Source of the DNA: Desulfocicer sp963675955
GTDB taxonomy: Bacteria; Desulfobacterota; Desulfobacteria; Desulfobacterales; Desulfobacteraceae
NCBI GenBank assembly: GCA_963675955.2
Contig: CAXXVR010000007.1
Span: forward strand, 372,001 to 436,000
Direction of reading: 5' to 3'
Length of the DNA stretch: 64,000 bases
In this document: piece after piece, positions 8,263-17,460 of the stretch
Position numbering within the stretch: position 1 is the first letter of the stretch
Layout: each line of letters begins with the position of its first letter
Made by a program: the position numbers and the translations under genes
Notes under the pieces: model-generated
The model's input: the letters and a program-made list of their open reading frames with translations, nothing else
Databases searched by the model: none
What the model was told of the DNA's origin: nothing

Positions 8263-9153
8263 ATGGTAATATCTGCTTATCCATCCACCGTTTTCATACC
8301 CAGAATGGAGAAGCCTTATCCCCTGATTCTGGATTTTCTAACACAGCGATTCCCGGGGATTGACGCCGATATCTGGAAACGTAGAATTGAATCAGGCAAG
8401 GTCCTCACCGAAGAGGGAAAAACAATTTGCCTGGACATGCCCTGCACCCCCCTGAAAAGATTGCATTATTTTCGAGAAGTGCCAAAGGAAGAGATCATTC
8501 CCTTTACTGAAGCCATTGTGTTTTGCAATATAGACCTGCTTGTGGCGTGTAAGCCCCATTTTCTTCCTGTGACACCGGGGGGACCATACGTAAACCAGTG
8601 CCTGCTTCACCGGTTAAAAGAAAAAACAGACAACCCGCATCTTTCCCCCATCAACAGAATCGACCGGGAAACCGCAGGCCTGGTCCTTTTTTCCATGAAC
8701 CCGAAAACCAGGGGCCGTTACCAGGAACTGTTCATGCAGGGCAAGGTGGACAAAACCTATGAAGCAGTGACACAATATCCCCATGATCCTGAAAAAGACA
8801 CATGGACAATGGAAAACAGACTGATCAAGGGAACTCCCTGGTTCAGAATGAAAGAAGCCCCGGGAAAACCCAATGCCATCTCAAAAATATCTTTGATCCG
8901 CACCATGGAAAACAGGGCCGTTTTTAAATTAAAGCCTGTCACCGGCAAAAAGCATCAACTGCGCCTGCACCTGGCCGGATCAGGCTTTCCCATTCTCAAT
9001 GATCGATACTACCCGGAACTTTTGCCGGAGAAAAAAAATGATTATTCAGCCCCCCTTCAGCTGCTTGCCCGAAGGCTTGAATTTCGTGATCCGATTTCGG
9101 GCATACAGATGCGCTATGAATCACACCGTCAGCTTTGTTGTCATCCCCGATGA
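8263..9153 (+). CDS. RluA-family pseudouridine synthase
   Basis: 296 residues from ATG 8263, chosen because AAGGAGG lies 7 bases upstream (an in-frame ATG 15 codons earlier lacks one). The catalytic Asp motif is present as 'INRIDRETAGLVLFS', equivalent to HRLDRxTSGLL. The 'KPVTGKKHQLRLHLAGSGFPI' block is the second family signature. It isomerises uridine to pseudouridine in rRNA or tRNA; the target site cannot be assigned. The N-terminus has an S4-like stretch (DIWKRRIESGKVLTEEG) that would aid RNA binding, as in RsuA/RluD-type enzymes. Confidence 0.88.
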   Translation: MVISAYPSTVFIPRMEKPYPLILDFLTQRFPGIDADIWKRRIESGKVLTEEGKTICLDMPCTPLKRLHYFREVPKEEIIPFTEAIVFCNIDLLVACKPHFLPVTPGGPYVNQCLLHRLKEKTDNPHLSPINRIDRETAGLVLFSMNPKTRGRYQELFMQGKVDKTYEAVTQYPHDPEKDTWTMENRLIKGTPWFRMKEAPGKPNAISKISLIRTMENRAVFKLKPVTGKKHQLRLHLAGSGFPILNDRYYPELLPEKKNDYSAPLQLLARRLEFRDPISGIQMRYESHRQLCCHPR

Positions 9154-9428
9154 GCAACGGATCACAACGTCAAATCAGGGGGAGCAGACATCTTTCAGGG
9201 GTTGGTGATATCATCTGCCAGCCGTCATAATCGGTGGAGCAAGGGGATGCCCCCAATCCAGAATGGCCCATATTGTGAGCAAGCCCTGCTTTTATAATCG
9301 AATATCTTGCAGGCACCATGAAAAAATGTTTTAATAACATACATTGTTTTCATTCCTTAATACCGGCAAATCCTGGCAATCCCCACCCAGGACAGCCCCG
9401 TTGAGCCACAAGGATCCGAGGTATTATT

Positions 9429-12077
9429 TTGGTAAAAAAACACCCGATCAATGATTCCTGTTTTACCCGTCTTACTTTATTCTGCGGGGCCTTTCTGGCC
9501 TGTTTTTTTATCATGGCCGGGGTCCACGCATCGGAACAGGTATCCATACAGCTGGCCTGGAAACACCAGTTTCAATTTGCCGGTTACTACGCCGCCCTTC
9601 ACAAGGGATACTACAGCCAGGCCGGTCTGGATGTAACCATCATTGAGGGAGGAAATGGAAAATTTGCCAGAGAAGCGGTGCTAAGCAAGCAAGCCCAGTA
9701 TGGCATCGCCGGTTCAGAACTGCTGCTGCATTACATTGATGGCGATCCATTTGTGGTGCTGGCCCCCATTTTTCAACATTCTCCCGCCATCCTCCTGGCA
9801 AGACGTGATGCCGGCATATCCACCCTTCAGGACCTCATCGGCAGGCGGGTCATGCTGCTGCCGGGTAAAAAAGACGCCGATATCCTGGCCGCCTTTTTAA
9901 ACGAAGGGATTCCCCTTGACAGCATCCAACGCATGGATCAGACCTATGATCTCACCGACATCATGGAAGGGCACACCGATGCGGTGAGTGCTTACACCAC
10001 CAATGAACCCTGGCAACTGTTGCAAAACAACATTGAACCGGCCATCATTTCGCCCCAGACCTATGGGGTTGATTTTTACAGTGACTGTCTTTTCACCAGC
10101 CAGGCTGAAATTGAAAACCACCCCCTGCGGATCAAGGCATTTCTTACGGCATCCCTTAAAGGGTGGGAATATGCCATGGACCATCCCGAAGAAATCATTG
10201 ACCTTCTCATCAACAACTATGGTGTTAAAAAAGAACGAAGCCACCTTGGTTTCGAAGCCGAAGCCATCCGGAAAATAATGATTCCTGATTTAATTCAGGT
10301 CGGGCACATGAACCCTGGAAGATGGCGACACATTACCAAAACCTATCAAAAACTCGGACTGATCACCGGCGATGTCTCCCTTGAGGGTTTTTTGTACAAT
10401 CCGCTCCAATCACAGGATTACACATGGCTCAAGCGCATCGCTGGCATCGCCGTTGGCATCTGTCTGGTGTTCATCATTGCCATTTTTATCCTCTCTTTTT
10501 TCAACAGAAAACTGGCAAAGGAGGTGGCGGAACGAAAACAGGTGGAAAAAACACTCAGAGACAGAGAGCACCTTTTAAATGAAATGGGAACCCTCGCCAG
10601 AATCGGGGGCTGGGAACACGATCTGATCTCAAAAACAGCCACCTGGACCGATGAAACCTATAAAATTATTGAGATTGAATCCCACCATATTCCCGGTCCG
10701 GATGAGCATCTGAACTATTATCCAGCCCAGTACAGGGAGCTGCTCGAAAAAAACTACAACCAAGCCATGGAAACCGGTGAAAGATTCGCCCTGGAACTGC
10801 AATGCCGTACGGCTAAAAAGCGATTGATCTGGGCAAAAGTTGTGGGACATCCTGAATATTTTAACGGCACCTGCGTAAAAATGAAGGGCACCTTCCAGGA
10901 CATCACCGAACAGAAAAAAATGGAGGCCCAGCTTCACCAGGCCCAGAAAATGGAAGCCGTGGGACGGCTTGCCGGCGGGGTGGCCCATGATTTCAACAAC
11001 ATGCTCAGCATCATCCTTGGAAATGCAGAAATTCTGCTGGAAGAAATGGATACGCTCAATCCGTTGATGGCAAATGTCCAGGAAATTCACAGTGCCACCC
11101 GACGTTCTGCCGATCTTACCCGCCAGCTGCTGGCCTTTGCAAGAAAGCAGACCATTGCCCCACGGATATTGGACATCAACCAGGTGATTGAAGACATGCT
11201 TAAAATGCTGCAAAGACTCATTGGTGAGGACATTGAGCTTGTCTGGCTTCCCGGAACCCATGTCAGACAGGTGTGCATGGACCCCTCCCAGGTGGATCAA
11301 CTCATGGCCAACCTGTGTCTCAATGCCCGTGATGCCATCAAAGACATCGGCAGAGTGTCCATCGAAACCAGTAATGTGACGTTCAACACCGATTACTGCC
11401 GGGATCATCCCGGGTTTATCGAGGGTGAATTTGTCATGGTGGTGATCAGCGACAACGGCGCGGGCATGGACAAAGAGACCCTGAACAATTTATTTGAACC
11501 TTTTTTTACCACAAAGGCCGTGGGTCGGGGAAATGGTCTGGGACTGGCAACGGTTTATGGTATCATCAAACAGAACAACGGGTTTATCAACGTCTACAGT
11601 GAACCGGACAAAGGATCAACCTTTAAGCTGTACCTGCCCGCAGAAAATGCAATGGTATCAGAACCCAGAGAGCAGCTCCCCCTTTCTCCCCGTACGGGCG
11701 ATGAAACCATCCTGGTGGTGGAGGATGATGTATCCATACTGAAAATTGCCCAGTTGATACTGGAACGCCTGGGCTACACCGTCCTGACCGCCAGTGATCC
11801 CGGGCAAGCCCTCCAGATCGCCCAGGCACAGGGGCAGGAAGCCATCCATGTGCTCATCACGGATGTGGTCATGCCGGGCATGAACGGTCGAGAATTGTCT
11901 GACAAACTCATCGGTATGTATCCGGATATCAAGTGTCTGTTCATGTCCGGATATACCGCCAATGTCATTGCCCACCATGGGGTTCTGGAAAAAGGGGTTC
12001 ACTTTATCAACAAACCCTTTTCCAGGCAGGATCTGGCAAAAAAGGTGCGGGAGGTGCTGGGCCATGAAAACCCATGA
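9429..12077 (+). CDS. Hybrid sensor kinase: NMT1/THI5-like periplasmic sensor, PAS, HisKA, HATPase, receiver
   Basis: 882 residues from a TTG (9429) with GAGG 7 bases upstream. A signal peptide (about 1-35) is followed by an NMT1/SsuA-like substrate-binding domain (VSIQLAWKHQFQFAGYYAA; about 37-290), which in other proteins binds pyrimidines, sulfonates or similar small molecules. A membrane helix near 337-357 leads to a PAS domain and a HisKA box with the phospho-His (GGVAHDFNNML). The ATPase (DNGAGM, FEPFFTTK, GNGLGLATVYG) comes next. A C-terminal receiver (ITDVVMPGMNG, Asp about residue 816) ends the protein. The overlapping next gene encodes a sigma-54 activator that lacks a receiver, so the two probably form one signalling unit. 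Confidence 0.9.
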   Translation: MVKKHPINDSCFTRLTLFCGAFLACFFIMAGVHASEQVSIQLAWKHQFQFAGYYAALHKGYYSQAGLDVTIIEGGNGKFAREAVLSKQAQYGIAGSELLLHYIDGDPFVVLAPIFQHSPAILLARRDAGISTLQDLIGRRVMLLPGKKDADILAAFLNEGIPLDSIQRMDQTYDLTDIMEGHTDAVSAYTTNEPWQLLQNNIEPAIISPQTYGVDFYSDCLFTSQAEIENHPLRIKAFLTASLKGWEYAMDHPEEIIDLLINNYGVKKERSHLGFEAEAIRKIMIPDLIQVGHMNPGRWRHITKTYQKLGLITGDVSLEGFLYNPLQSQDYTWLKRIAGIAVGICLVFIIAIFILSFFNRKLAKEVAERKQVEKTLRDREHLLNEMGTLARIGGWEHDLISKTATWTDETYKIIEIESHHIPGPDEHLNYYPAQYRELLEKNYNQAMETGERFALELQCRTAKKRLIWAKVVGHPEYFNGTCVKMKGTFQDITEQKKMEAQLHQAQKMEAVGRLAGGVAHDFNNMLSIILGNAEILLEEMDTLNPLMANVQEIHSATRRSADLTRQLLAFARKQTIAPRILDINQVIEDMLKMLQRLIGEDIELVWLPGTHVRQVCMDPSQVDQLMANLCLNARDAIKDIGRVSIETSNVTFNTDYCRDHPGFIEGEFVMVVISDNGAGMDKETLNNLFEPFFTTKAVGRGNGLGLATVYGIIKQNNGFINVYSEPDKGSTFKLYLPAENAMVSEPREQLPLSPRTGDETILVVEDDVSILKIAQLILERLGYTVLTASDPGQALQIAQAQGQEAIHVLITDVVMPGMNGRELSDKLIGMYPDIKCLFMSGYTANVIAHHGVLEKGVHFINKPFSRQDLAKKVREVLGHENP

Positions 12078-13476
12078 AATGTGGGATATTCGCTTTTTCA
12101 ATCAAATTCTTGACACCATGGCCGACGGATTGTTCACATTGAACAGCAATGGAGAGATTATTTCCTGGAATCGTGCCATGGAAGGCATCACCGGGTACAG
12201 CGCCCAGGAGGCCCTGGGACAGGGATGCAAGCTGCTCCAGTGCAACCGCTGCTTTGATAAGGAGTGCCCCTCGGACATGAAAAAGTGTGGGGTACTGCAA
12301 CACGGCACATCAGAGTCCAAAGAGTGCCATGTGAAACACCGGGACGGATATGAGGTCCCTGTCATCAAAAGCGCCCGGGCCATCCGGGATGAGAACGACA
12401 CCCTTCTTGGCATCGTGGAAACCCTTACGAATCTCACAGAACTCAACCGCATCAAAAAAAAGGCACAAGAGGCTGAACGACGGCTGGGAGAACTCCATGC
12501 CATGGGCAATATCATCGGCAAAAGCCACGGCATGCAGGAGATATTTTATGCCATCACGGCAGCGGCAGACAGCCGTGCCACCGTATTAATCCAGGGAGAA
12601 AGCGGCACCGGCAAAGAACTGGTGGCCGGTGCCATTCATTACAACGGGCAGATGTCCCAGGGACCGTTTATCGCTGTGAACTGTGCGGCCCTGTCAGAAA
12701 CCCTTCTGGAAAGTGAACTCTTCGGCCATGTCAAGGGGGCCTTTACCGGGGCCCACCGCGATCGAAAAGGACGATTTGAAGAAGCCCATGGGGGCACCAT
12801 TTTTCTGGACGAAATCGGAGAACTGTCCCCCTACATGCAGGTCAAACTGCTGCGGGTACTCCAGGAAAGAGAAATCCAGCGGGTGGGAGATTCCCGAAAA
12901 ATAAGAATCAACATCCGCATACTGGCCGCCACCCACAAGGATATTTACCATCTCACACAGGAAGGGAACTTCAGAAAAGACCTCTATTATAGACTCAAGG
13001 TATTTCCCATCCATATCCCCCCCCTGAGATCCCGGCGGGAGGATATTCCATTGCTGGTGAGAAAATTCATAGATAAAAATAATAAACGAGAATCCATGAA
13101 AATAAAGGATATCAGCCGTAATGCCATGGAAAAACTCATGCAGTACTCCTGGCCCGGGAATGTCCGTGAACTGGAAAATGCCATTGAACACGCCTTTGTC
13201 CTGTGCTCCTCCCAGCAGATTAAAACCCGGGATCTTCCCCTTGAAATCAGAGAAAAAAGAGAATGTGCCGGGGCAATATCAGAAACGGACAAATCTGCGG
13301 TTCCCGGTGCCAAGGGTATCCCACAATCCAAATTAAACCGGGAAGCGCTTGTAAATCTTCTCCATGAATGTGACTGGAACAAAGCAGAGGTGGGGCGACG
13401 GATCGGAAAAAGCAGAACGTCTGTCTGGAAATACATGAAAAAATGGAATATTCCCCTGCAGCCTGAAATAAAATAA
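12064..13476 (+). CDS. PAS-domain sigma-54-dependent transcriptional activator
   Basis: 470 residues from ATG 12064, overlapping the kinase gene by 14 bases. The N-terminal PAS domain carries a Cys cluster (CNRCFDKECPSDMKKC) that could bind a metal, an Fe-S cluster or haem. The AAA+ domain is complete: Walker A GESGTGKE, GAFTGA sigma-54 contact loop, Walker B GGTIFLDEIG, and arginine-finger region WPGNVRELENA. The C-terminus has a Fis-type HTH (EVGRRIGKSRTSVWKYMKKW). It would remodel sigma-54 RNA polymerase in response to a redox or ligand signal. A near-perfect sigma-54 promoter lies about 4 kb away at 17374 but a link is not shown. Confidence 0.9.
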   Translation: MKTHEMWDIRFFNQILDTMADGLFTLNSNGEIISWNRAMEGITGYSAQEALGQGCKLLQCNRCFDKECPSDMKKCGVLQHGTSESKECHVKHRDGYEVPVIKSARAIRDENDTLLGIVETLTNLTELNRIKKKAQEAERRLGELHAMGNIIGKSHGMQEIFYAITAAADSRATVLIQGESGTGKELVAGAIHYNGQMSQGPFIAVNCAALSETLLESELFGHVKGAFTGAHRDRKGRFEEAHGGTIFLDEIGELSPYMQVKLLRVLQEREIQRVGDSRKIRINIRILAATHKDIYHLTQEGNFRKDLYYRLKVFPIHIPPLRSRREDIPLLVRKFIDKNNKRESMKIKDISRNAMEKLMQYSWPGNVRELENAIEHAFVLCSSQQIKTRDLPLEIREKRECAGAISETDKSAVPGAKGIPQSKLNREALVNLLHECDWNKAEVGRRIGKSRTSVWKYMKKWNIPLQPEIK

Positions 13477-13592
13477 ATAAATATGTGCCCGGCAGCCCCT
13501 CTTTGCCTATTCTTGCCTGTTCACAGAGCCCCATCAAACAACCGAATATGGGGCACAGACCAAGCATTTACATAACCCCCCCGAATATTTAC
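13477..13592 (+). repeat. MITE-like repeat R2, full-length diverged copy
   Basis: It begins with AATAAATAT and ends with CCCCCGAATATTTAC. The interior contains GCCTGTTCAC and GGGGCACAGACCAAGCATTTAC, as in the other R2 copies. It starts directly after the stop codon of the sigma-54 activator. Confidence 0.6.
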
Positions 13593-13614
13593 GCATCATC
13601 TCAAAAAATTCTTT

Positions 13615-16176
13615 CTAATTCATCTGTCTGTCCTTGTTGAAAAAATCCTTCATCAGACTTTCATGGGTATCTTCTGCCTGAATCTGTTCCAAAAGGCGCT
13701 GGATCATGCGTGCATGAATCTTGGCAATTTCAAAGGAAATCTGGGGATACTCCATGAGCATCTCTTCAAATTCCTGTTTATGGATTTCCAGCACCCGGGT
13801 GGGAGCAGTTGCCCGGCAGGTAAGAAGCCGTTTACTGTCCACCAGAAAAGCACTCATGCCAAAGCTGTCTCCAGCCTTGAATTGTCCCACATCTACATTA
13901 TTTCTGGAACCGGAAATAGCCCCTTCCACACAGATATACATGGTGTCTGCAAAGCTCTTTTCATGGAACAAAATTTCATCTGTACTAAAGGTTACTTCCC
14001 GGGCAATATCACTTATGGCTGCCAGTTCATTGATGGCCAGATTTTTGAAAATATCCACCTTCTGGATATAAACAATTTTTTCCTCAAAACTTAAAGTTCC
14101 TTTCATAACCGCCTCCATTGAAGCGAAACCTCCGGGCAGCTCTGCCGCTGTATCCTCTTGGGATAACGGAGCGTTCAACCGGTATTTCTTTTCTTTCATT
14201 TCATCATCCATCTCATCCCAGGCCAGGCTATGCAAGATGCCCCGGGCCAGGCGCACCGCCAGCCAGTTCCTGCTGTGAAGCAGAAAGTCAAGGGCCTTGC
14301 CGGTCTCTAATAAATCCACCGGTCCCCCCAGTTGTCTGTATTGATTTCGTAAGATATCCTCTGGAGGAGTTCCATCCAGAAAGGGCATCAGACGCATCAC
14401 TAACCGGGGATGCATGGTACTTTCCAGGGCTTCCAGTGCATTGGACCGCCTGCGGTGGTCCTGGGAAAAAAGACTTCTTAAAATAAGCCTCACCTGCCCG
14501 GAATCATCATTAATAGAGGCCACCCGAAGACCATTTTGAATATGGGCAGCCCTGATTTCAGAAAGGTGACGCAGCAACAGATCACAGGAAAGGGTCTGGG
14601 GCAATTTTTTCAAGGTTTCAGAAAGTGCAAGATATATGCAGGCTTGGCGGATTTCTCCATCAAAAAAAGCAAACATATCCGGATCTTTTATATCAAGGGC
14701 CTTTAAAATTTCAAAAATACCCTCACGCATTTTCCGGGAAGCCGGATAAAGAAATTCAAACAGCAGTTTTCCATTGCAATAGGGACATGCCTTGATTTTT
14801 TCAATGGCAAGCCGTCTGACTTCCTCTGAATGATCCCCCACAAGGGCAAGGACCCTGCGGCGCAAGGTATCATCATCATTGAGGGCCACCGCTTCCAGGG
14901 CCGCCATGCGCACTGCCACCTGCCTGTGACTTAAAAACGGTACCACACGATCAGTAACATCAAGGGGGTCCAGTTTTTTAAGGGCACGAATCAGGGCGGG
15001 TAAGACCCGGTCATAATTTTTCCGGGTTAGCAGCTGATTGAGCAGGGGCACATATACCTTATCCCCTGATTCCGTTACGGCAATGATACCGGCATGGACA
15101 TGATCAAGATTGGTTTCACGCATCCATTGTCCAATCATCTCCTGTCGGTGTTCAGACATTTCCATGAGTACACAGGCGGCGGAATGTGCCCGAATTTCCG
15201 GAGAAACACAGGTGTTTACACCACGATGCCGGCACCTTTCTTCCAGTGCCCGGTAAAAGCTCCGACAGGCCTTTGTGTTACGAGGTTTAGCCACCCGAAT
15301 CATGGCAATGGTCAAGGGTTCATCCGCCACATTGATTAATTTCTTCAGCACCCGGAAAAAATGATCCCCCACACAGTCTGAAATCAGCGGCAGCATCTGA
15401 ATCACTGTGGGGCTGTCCTGATATTTCAAACTGTCTAAAATATAATTATCGAGATTTTCTACACCAAGATACCGCAACAACCGGGCATGGAAAAAGGCAT
15501 CCAATCCCCTTGCACATCGAAAATTTTCCAGCAGTTGATCCTGAATACGCCTGTCCTGGAACAGCTTTTTTACCACATGGGCCTCGGTGATTCTCAAATC
15601 CAGAACATCCGATGCAAGAAGCCGGATAATCAAGGTCGCATATTTGAACTTTAAAAAAATCACCGTGGCAATCCAGGCAAAAACAAAGGGAAGTGCCACA
15701 AGGGAGAGATAATGGGGGGGCAGAACAGTGGTGGTCAATAATATCAGACAGGAACCGGTGATCAATCCGGCCCGGGCCACCACCCCCCGCAAAAAAGGAC
15801 GTATCTTTGATCGATAGGCATCGGGGAAAATGCCGATGAGCATGTTGTTCACCGGTTGATTAAAGGTGGTTCGAACCACATTGGTGGAAAACCTGGCATA
15901 CATGGCAGAAACCAGATCAAACCGAAATAAAAATCCCAGAAATACCAGAAGATAATTCACAGGGTGAAACAACAGCGCCACGGGAATGCCCCATTTACCG
16001 TAAAATCTGCCGGAAAAGAAAAGCAGCAGTATGGAAACGGCGTTCATGGCTCCTCGGAAGGTTCCAAAGAAAACAATCATGGTATTTTCAGCCCCGAAAC
16101 TGTGATCCACCGCCACATTGAACTGATAGTTCATGATGGGTAAGACAACATTGGCAAAAAAGGTCAGTCCCACCAT
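13615..16176 (-). CDS. Second half of MFS/NTT-like transporter with HEAT repeats and cNMP-binding domain (frameshifted)
   Basis: 853 residues. It starts inside a 6-helix membrane bundle (MVGLTFFANVVLPIMNY… to WIATVIFLKF), so it lacks the first half of a transporter. About 400 residues of HEAT/Armadillo-like helical repeats follow (for example RQVAVRMAALEAVALND). A cyclic-nucleotide-binding domain ends the protein (VDIFKNLAINELAAIS, then FHEKSFADTMYICVEG, VGQFKAGDSFG and TRVLEIHKQEFEEML). The upstream reading frame at 16179-16880 encodes the missing first half in another frame. The same frame stays open upstream of the ATG (NEKIHLVLI), which argues for one ancestral gene. The product resembles ATP/ADP-translocase-like MFS-HEAT-cNMP proteins; substrate unknown. 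Confidence 0.7.
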   Translation of the reverse strand: MVGLTFFANVVLPIMNYQFNVAVDHSFGAENTMIVFFGTFRGAMNAVSILLLFFSGRFYGKWGIPVALLFHPVNYLLVFLGFLFRFDLVSAMYARFSTNVVRTTFNQPVNNMLIGIFPDAYRSKIRPFLRGVVARAGLITGSCLILLTTTVLPPHYLSLVALPFVFAWIATVIFLKFKYATLIIRLLASDVLDLRITEAHVVKKLFQDRRIQDQLLENFRCARGLDAFFHARLLRYLGVENLDNYILDSLKYQDSPTVIQMLPLISDCVGDHFFRVLKKLINVADEPLTIAMIRVAKPRNTKACRSFYRALEERCRHRGVNTCVSPEIRAHSAACVLMEMSEHRQEMIGQWMRETNLDHVHAGIIAVTESGDKVYVPLLNQLLTRKNYDRVLPALIRALKKLDPLDVTDRVVPFLSHRQVAVRMAALEAVALNDDDTLRRRVLALVGDHSEEVRRLAIEKIKACPYCNGKLLFEFLYPASRKMREGIFEILKALDIKDPDMFAFFDGEIRQACIYLALSETLKKLPQTLSCDLLLRHLSEIRAAHIQNGLRVASINDDSGQVRLILRSLFSQDHRRRSNALEALESTMHPRLVMRLMPFLDGTPPEDILRNQYRQLGGPVDLLETGKALDFLLHSRNWLAVRLARGILHSLAWDEMDDEMKEKKYRLNAPLSQEDTAAELPGGFASMEAVMKGTLSFEEKIVYIQKVDIFKNLAINELAAISDIAREVTFSTDEILFHEKSFADTMYICVEGAISGSRNNVDVGQFKAGDSFGMSAFLVDSKRLLTCRATAPTRVLEIHKQEFEEMLMEYPQISFEIAKIHARMIQRLLEQIQAEDTHESLMKDFFNKDRQMN

Positions 16177-16178
16177 TA

Positions 16179-16880
16179 TCAGAACGAGGTGGATTTTTTC
16201 ATTAAAGGGCCAATACCGGCAATGCGTTTCAAAAATGTGGAATTTTTTTTCTCTGGGGATTTTGACACCCCGGGCACCACCTGCAGGGGATATCGACTGC
16301 CCAGATAACGGGTAATACAGGCAGCCACCAATAATACCGTCCCATACATCAACACCAGATGGTTAATAGCAACAGCCTTTGAAAACCCCACTGTCAAGAG
16401 GTTTCCCCCCATGTCACCCAGAACACCACCAATGGTAATAAAGGGAAACAATCGCTTGGACTGATGAAAATTAAACAGCTCGTTACCCAGATTCCAGAAA
16501 AAGACACTAAGCAGTGTCTCAAACTGCACTTTCATAACAAACAACAGGGGATATAAAAACCGGCCTTCCAGAAACAGCAACAGCCACAGAAAAAAAGCGG
16601 TTATACCACACCCCATGAGCAAAAAAGAGAGACGCGTATAAGCAGAAAGGTGGGGTTTAATACTGGATAGTTTCTCCAGTAAAAACAGGGTAATCATGGG
16701 ATTGGCAATATAAAGTACCGGAAGCCAGGAGACACCAAATCGCTTTAAAAAAGCGGTTTCAGCAAAATTATTAAAAATCAGTCCGGCGCAACGAATCAGA
16801 AAGATCAAGGTCACCGCTCCGAAAAACAGCCCCATCTCTTCGGGACGAATCTTCATCCATCTTTTAATGTAATCAGTCAT
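16179..16880 (-). CDS. First half of the same MFS/NTT-like transporter, terminated by frameshift
   Basis: About 233 residues from ATG 16880, with about six membrane helices (for example EEMGLFFGAVTLIFLIRC; HLSAYTRLSFLLMGCGITAF; LFPFITIGGVLGDMGGNLL). It stops at TGA 16181-16179, two bases before the start of the second half. An A8 run (16240s) and an A6 run (16194-16199) lie just upstream of the stop. Moving back one base anywhere between the A8 run and the stop joins this frame to the next without a stop. The options are a sequencing error, a natural indel, or programmed -1 slippage on A-AAA-AAT. Taken alone, this half has no complete transporter fold. Confidence 0.65.
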   Translation of the reverse strand: MTDYIKRWMKIRPEEMGLFFGAVTLIFLIRCAGLIFNNFAETAFLKRFGVSWLPVLYIANPMITLFLLEKLSSIKPHLSAYTRLSFLLMGCGITAFFLWLLLFLEGRFLYPLLFVMKVQFETLLSVFFWNLGNELFNFHQSKRLFPFITIGGVLGDMGGNLLTVGFSKAVAINHLVLMYGTVLLVAACITRYLGSRYPLQVVPGVSKSPEKKNSTFLKRIAGIGPLMKKSTSF

Positions 16881-16980
16881 GGGTGATCTCAACAGCCTTA
16901 TGTATTTGGATAATCTAAAATGCAATGAACAAAAAAACAAACAGCAAAGAACATTCCAGAAGCTTTCTTATAACCCACAT

Positions 16981-17140
16981 GTCCTGTCGGACACAACGAA
17001 GATAGGCTCGTAGACGCGGAGCCAAATGGCACTATGCCGCCGCCCCCCCGACGGGCAATGGGCCCGGACCGGAACTGTAGACAGCTCGATTGTCCGGTTC
17101 CTATTGCCCATCGGGGGGGCGGCTCTGCTGAGGTTGCCCG
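16981..17140 (+). repeat. Long-hairpin dispersed repeat R1, copy 1
   Basis: Core GCCGCCCCCCCG (17039-17050) pairs perfectly with CGGGGGGGCGGC (17112-17123); ACGGGCAAT pairs with ATTGCCCAT inside it. Flanks include GTAGACGCGGAGCCAAATGG on the left and CTCTGCTGAGGTTGCC on the right. Three more copies occur at 30372, 31981 (inverted) and 61916. Confidence 0.8.
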
Positions 17141-17373
17141 GAAATTTAATTTTCTAATAAAAAAAATACATGGCAGCAATTAACTGCCCTAACCGTTACC
17201 AGAACGTTAACGCTTGCGTTACCATAACGATGAACCATCCATTTCCTGACAAACGCCTTTTCCATGCAAATAAAAAAGCAATCCCCCAGAAACAGACCAT
17301 TTACAAGCATCCTGCACCGTTCTGAGATACATATAGATACCTGAATTTCAAAAAAATCAAGGCAAAAATCCAA

Positions 17374-17389
17374 TGGCACAGCATTTGCT
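17374..17389 (+). promoter_or_regulatory. Sigma-54 (-24/-12) promoter for the porin gene
   Basis: TGGCAC-AGCAT-TTGCT is an exact match to the consensus TGGCAC-N5-TTGCW with GG-N10-GC spacing. Transcription would start near 17400, about 60 bases before the porin ATG. Confidence 0.75.
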
Positions 17390-17460
17390 CTTAGAACAGA
17401 CAACGGCGTTATGCAGAATCTGCCTAAAAAACCTTCAACTTTTTATTCAGGAGATAAAAG

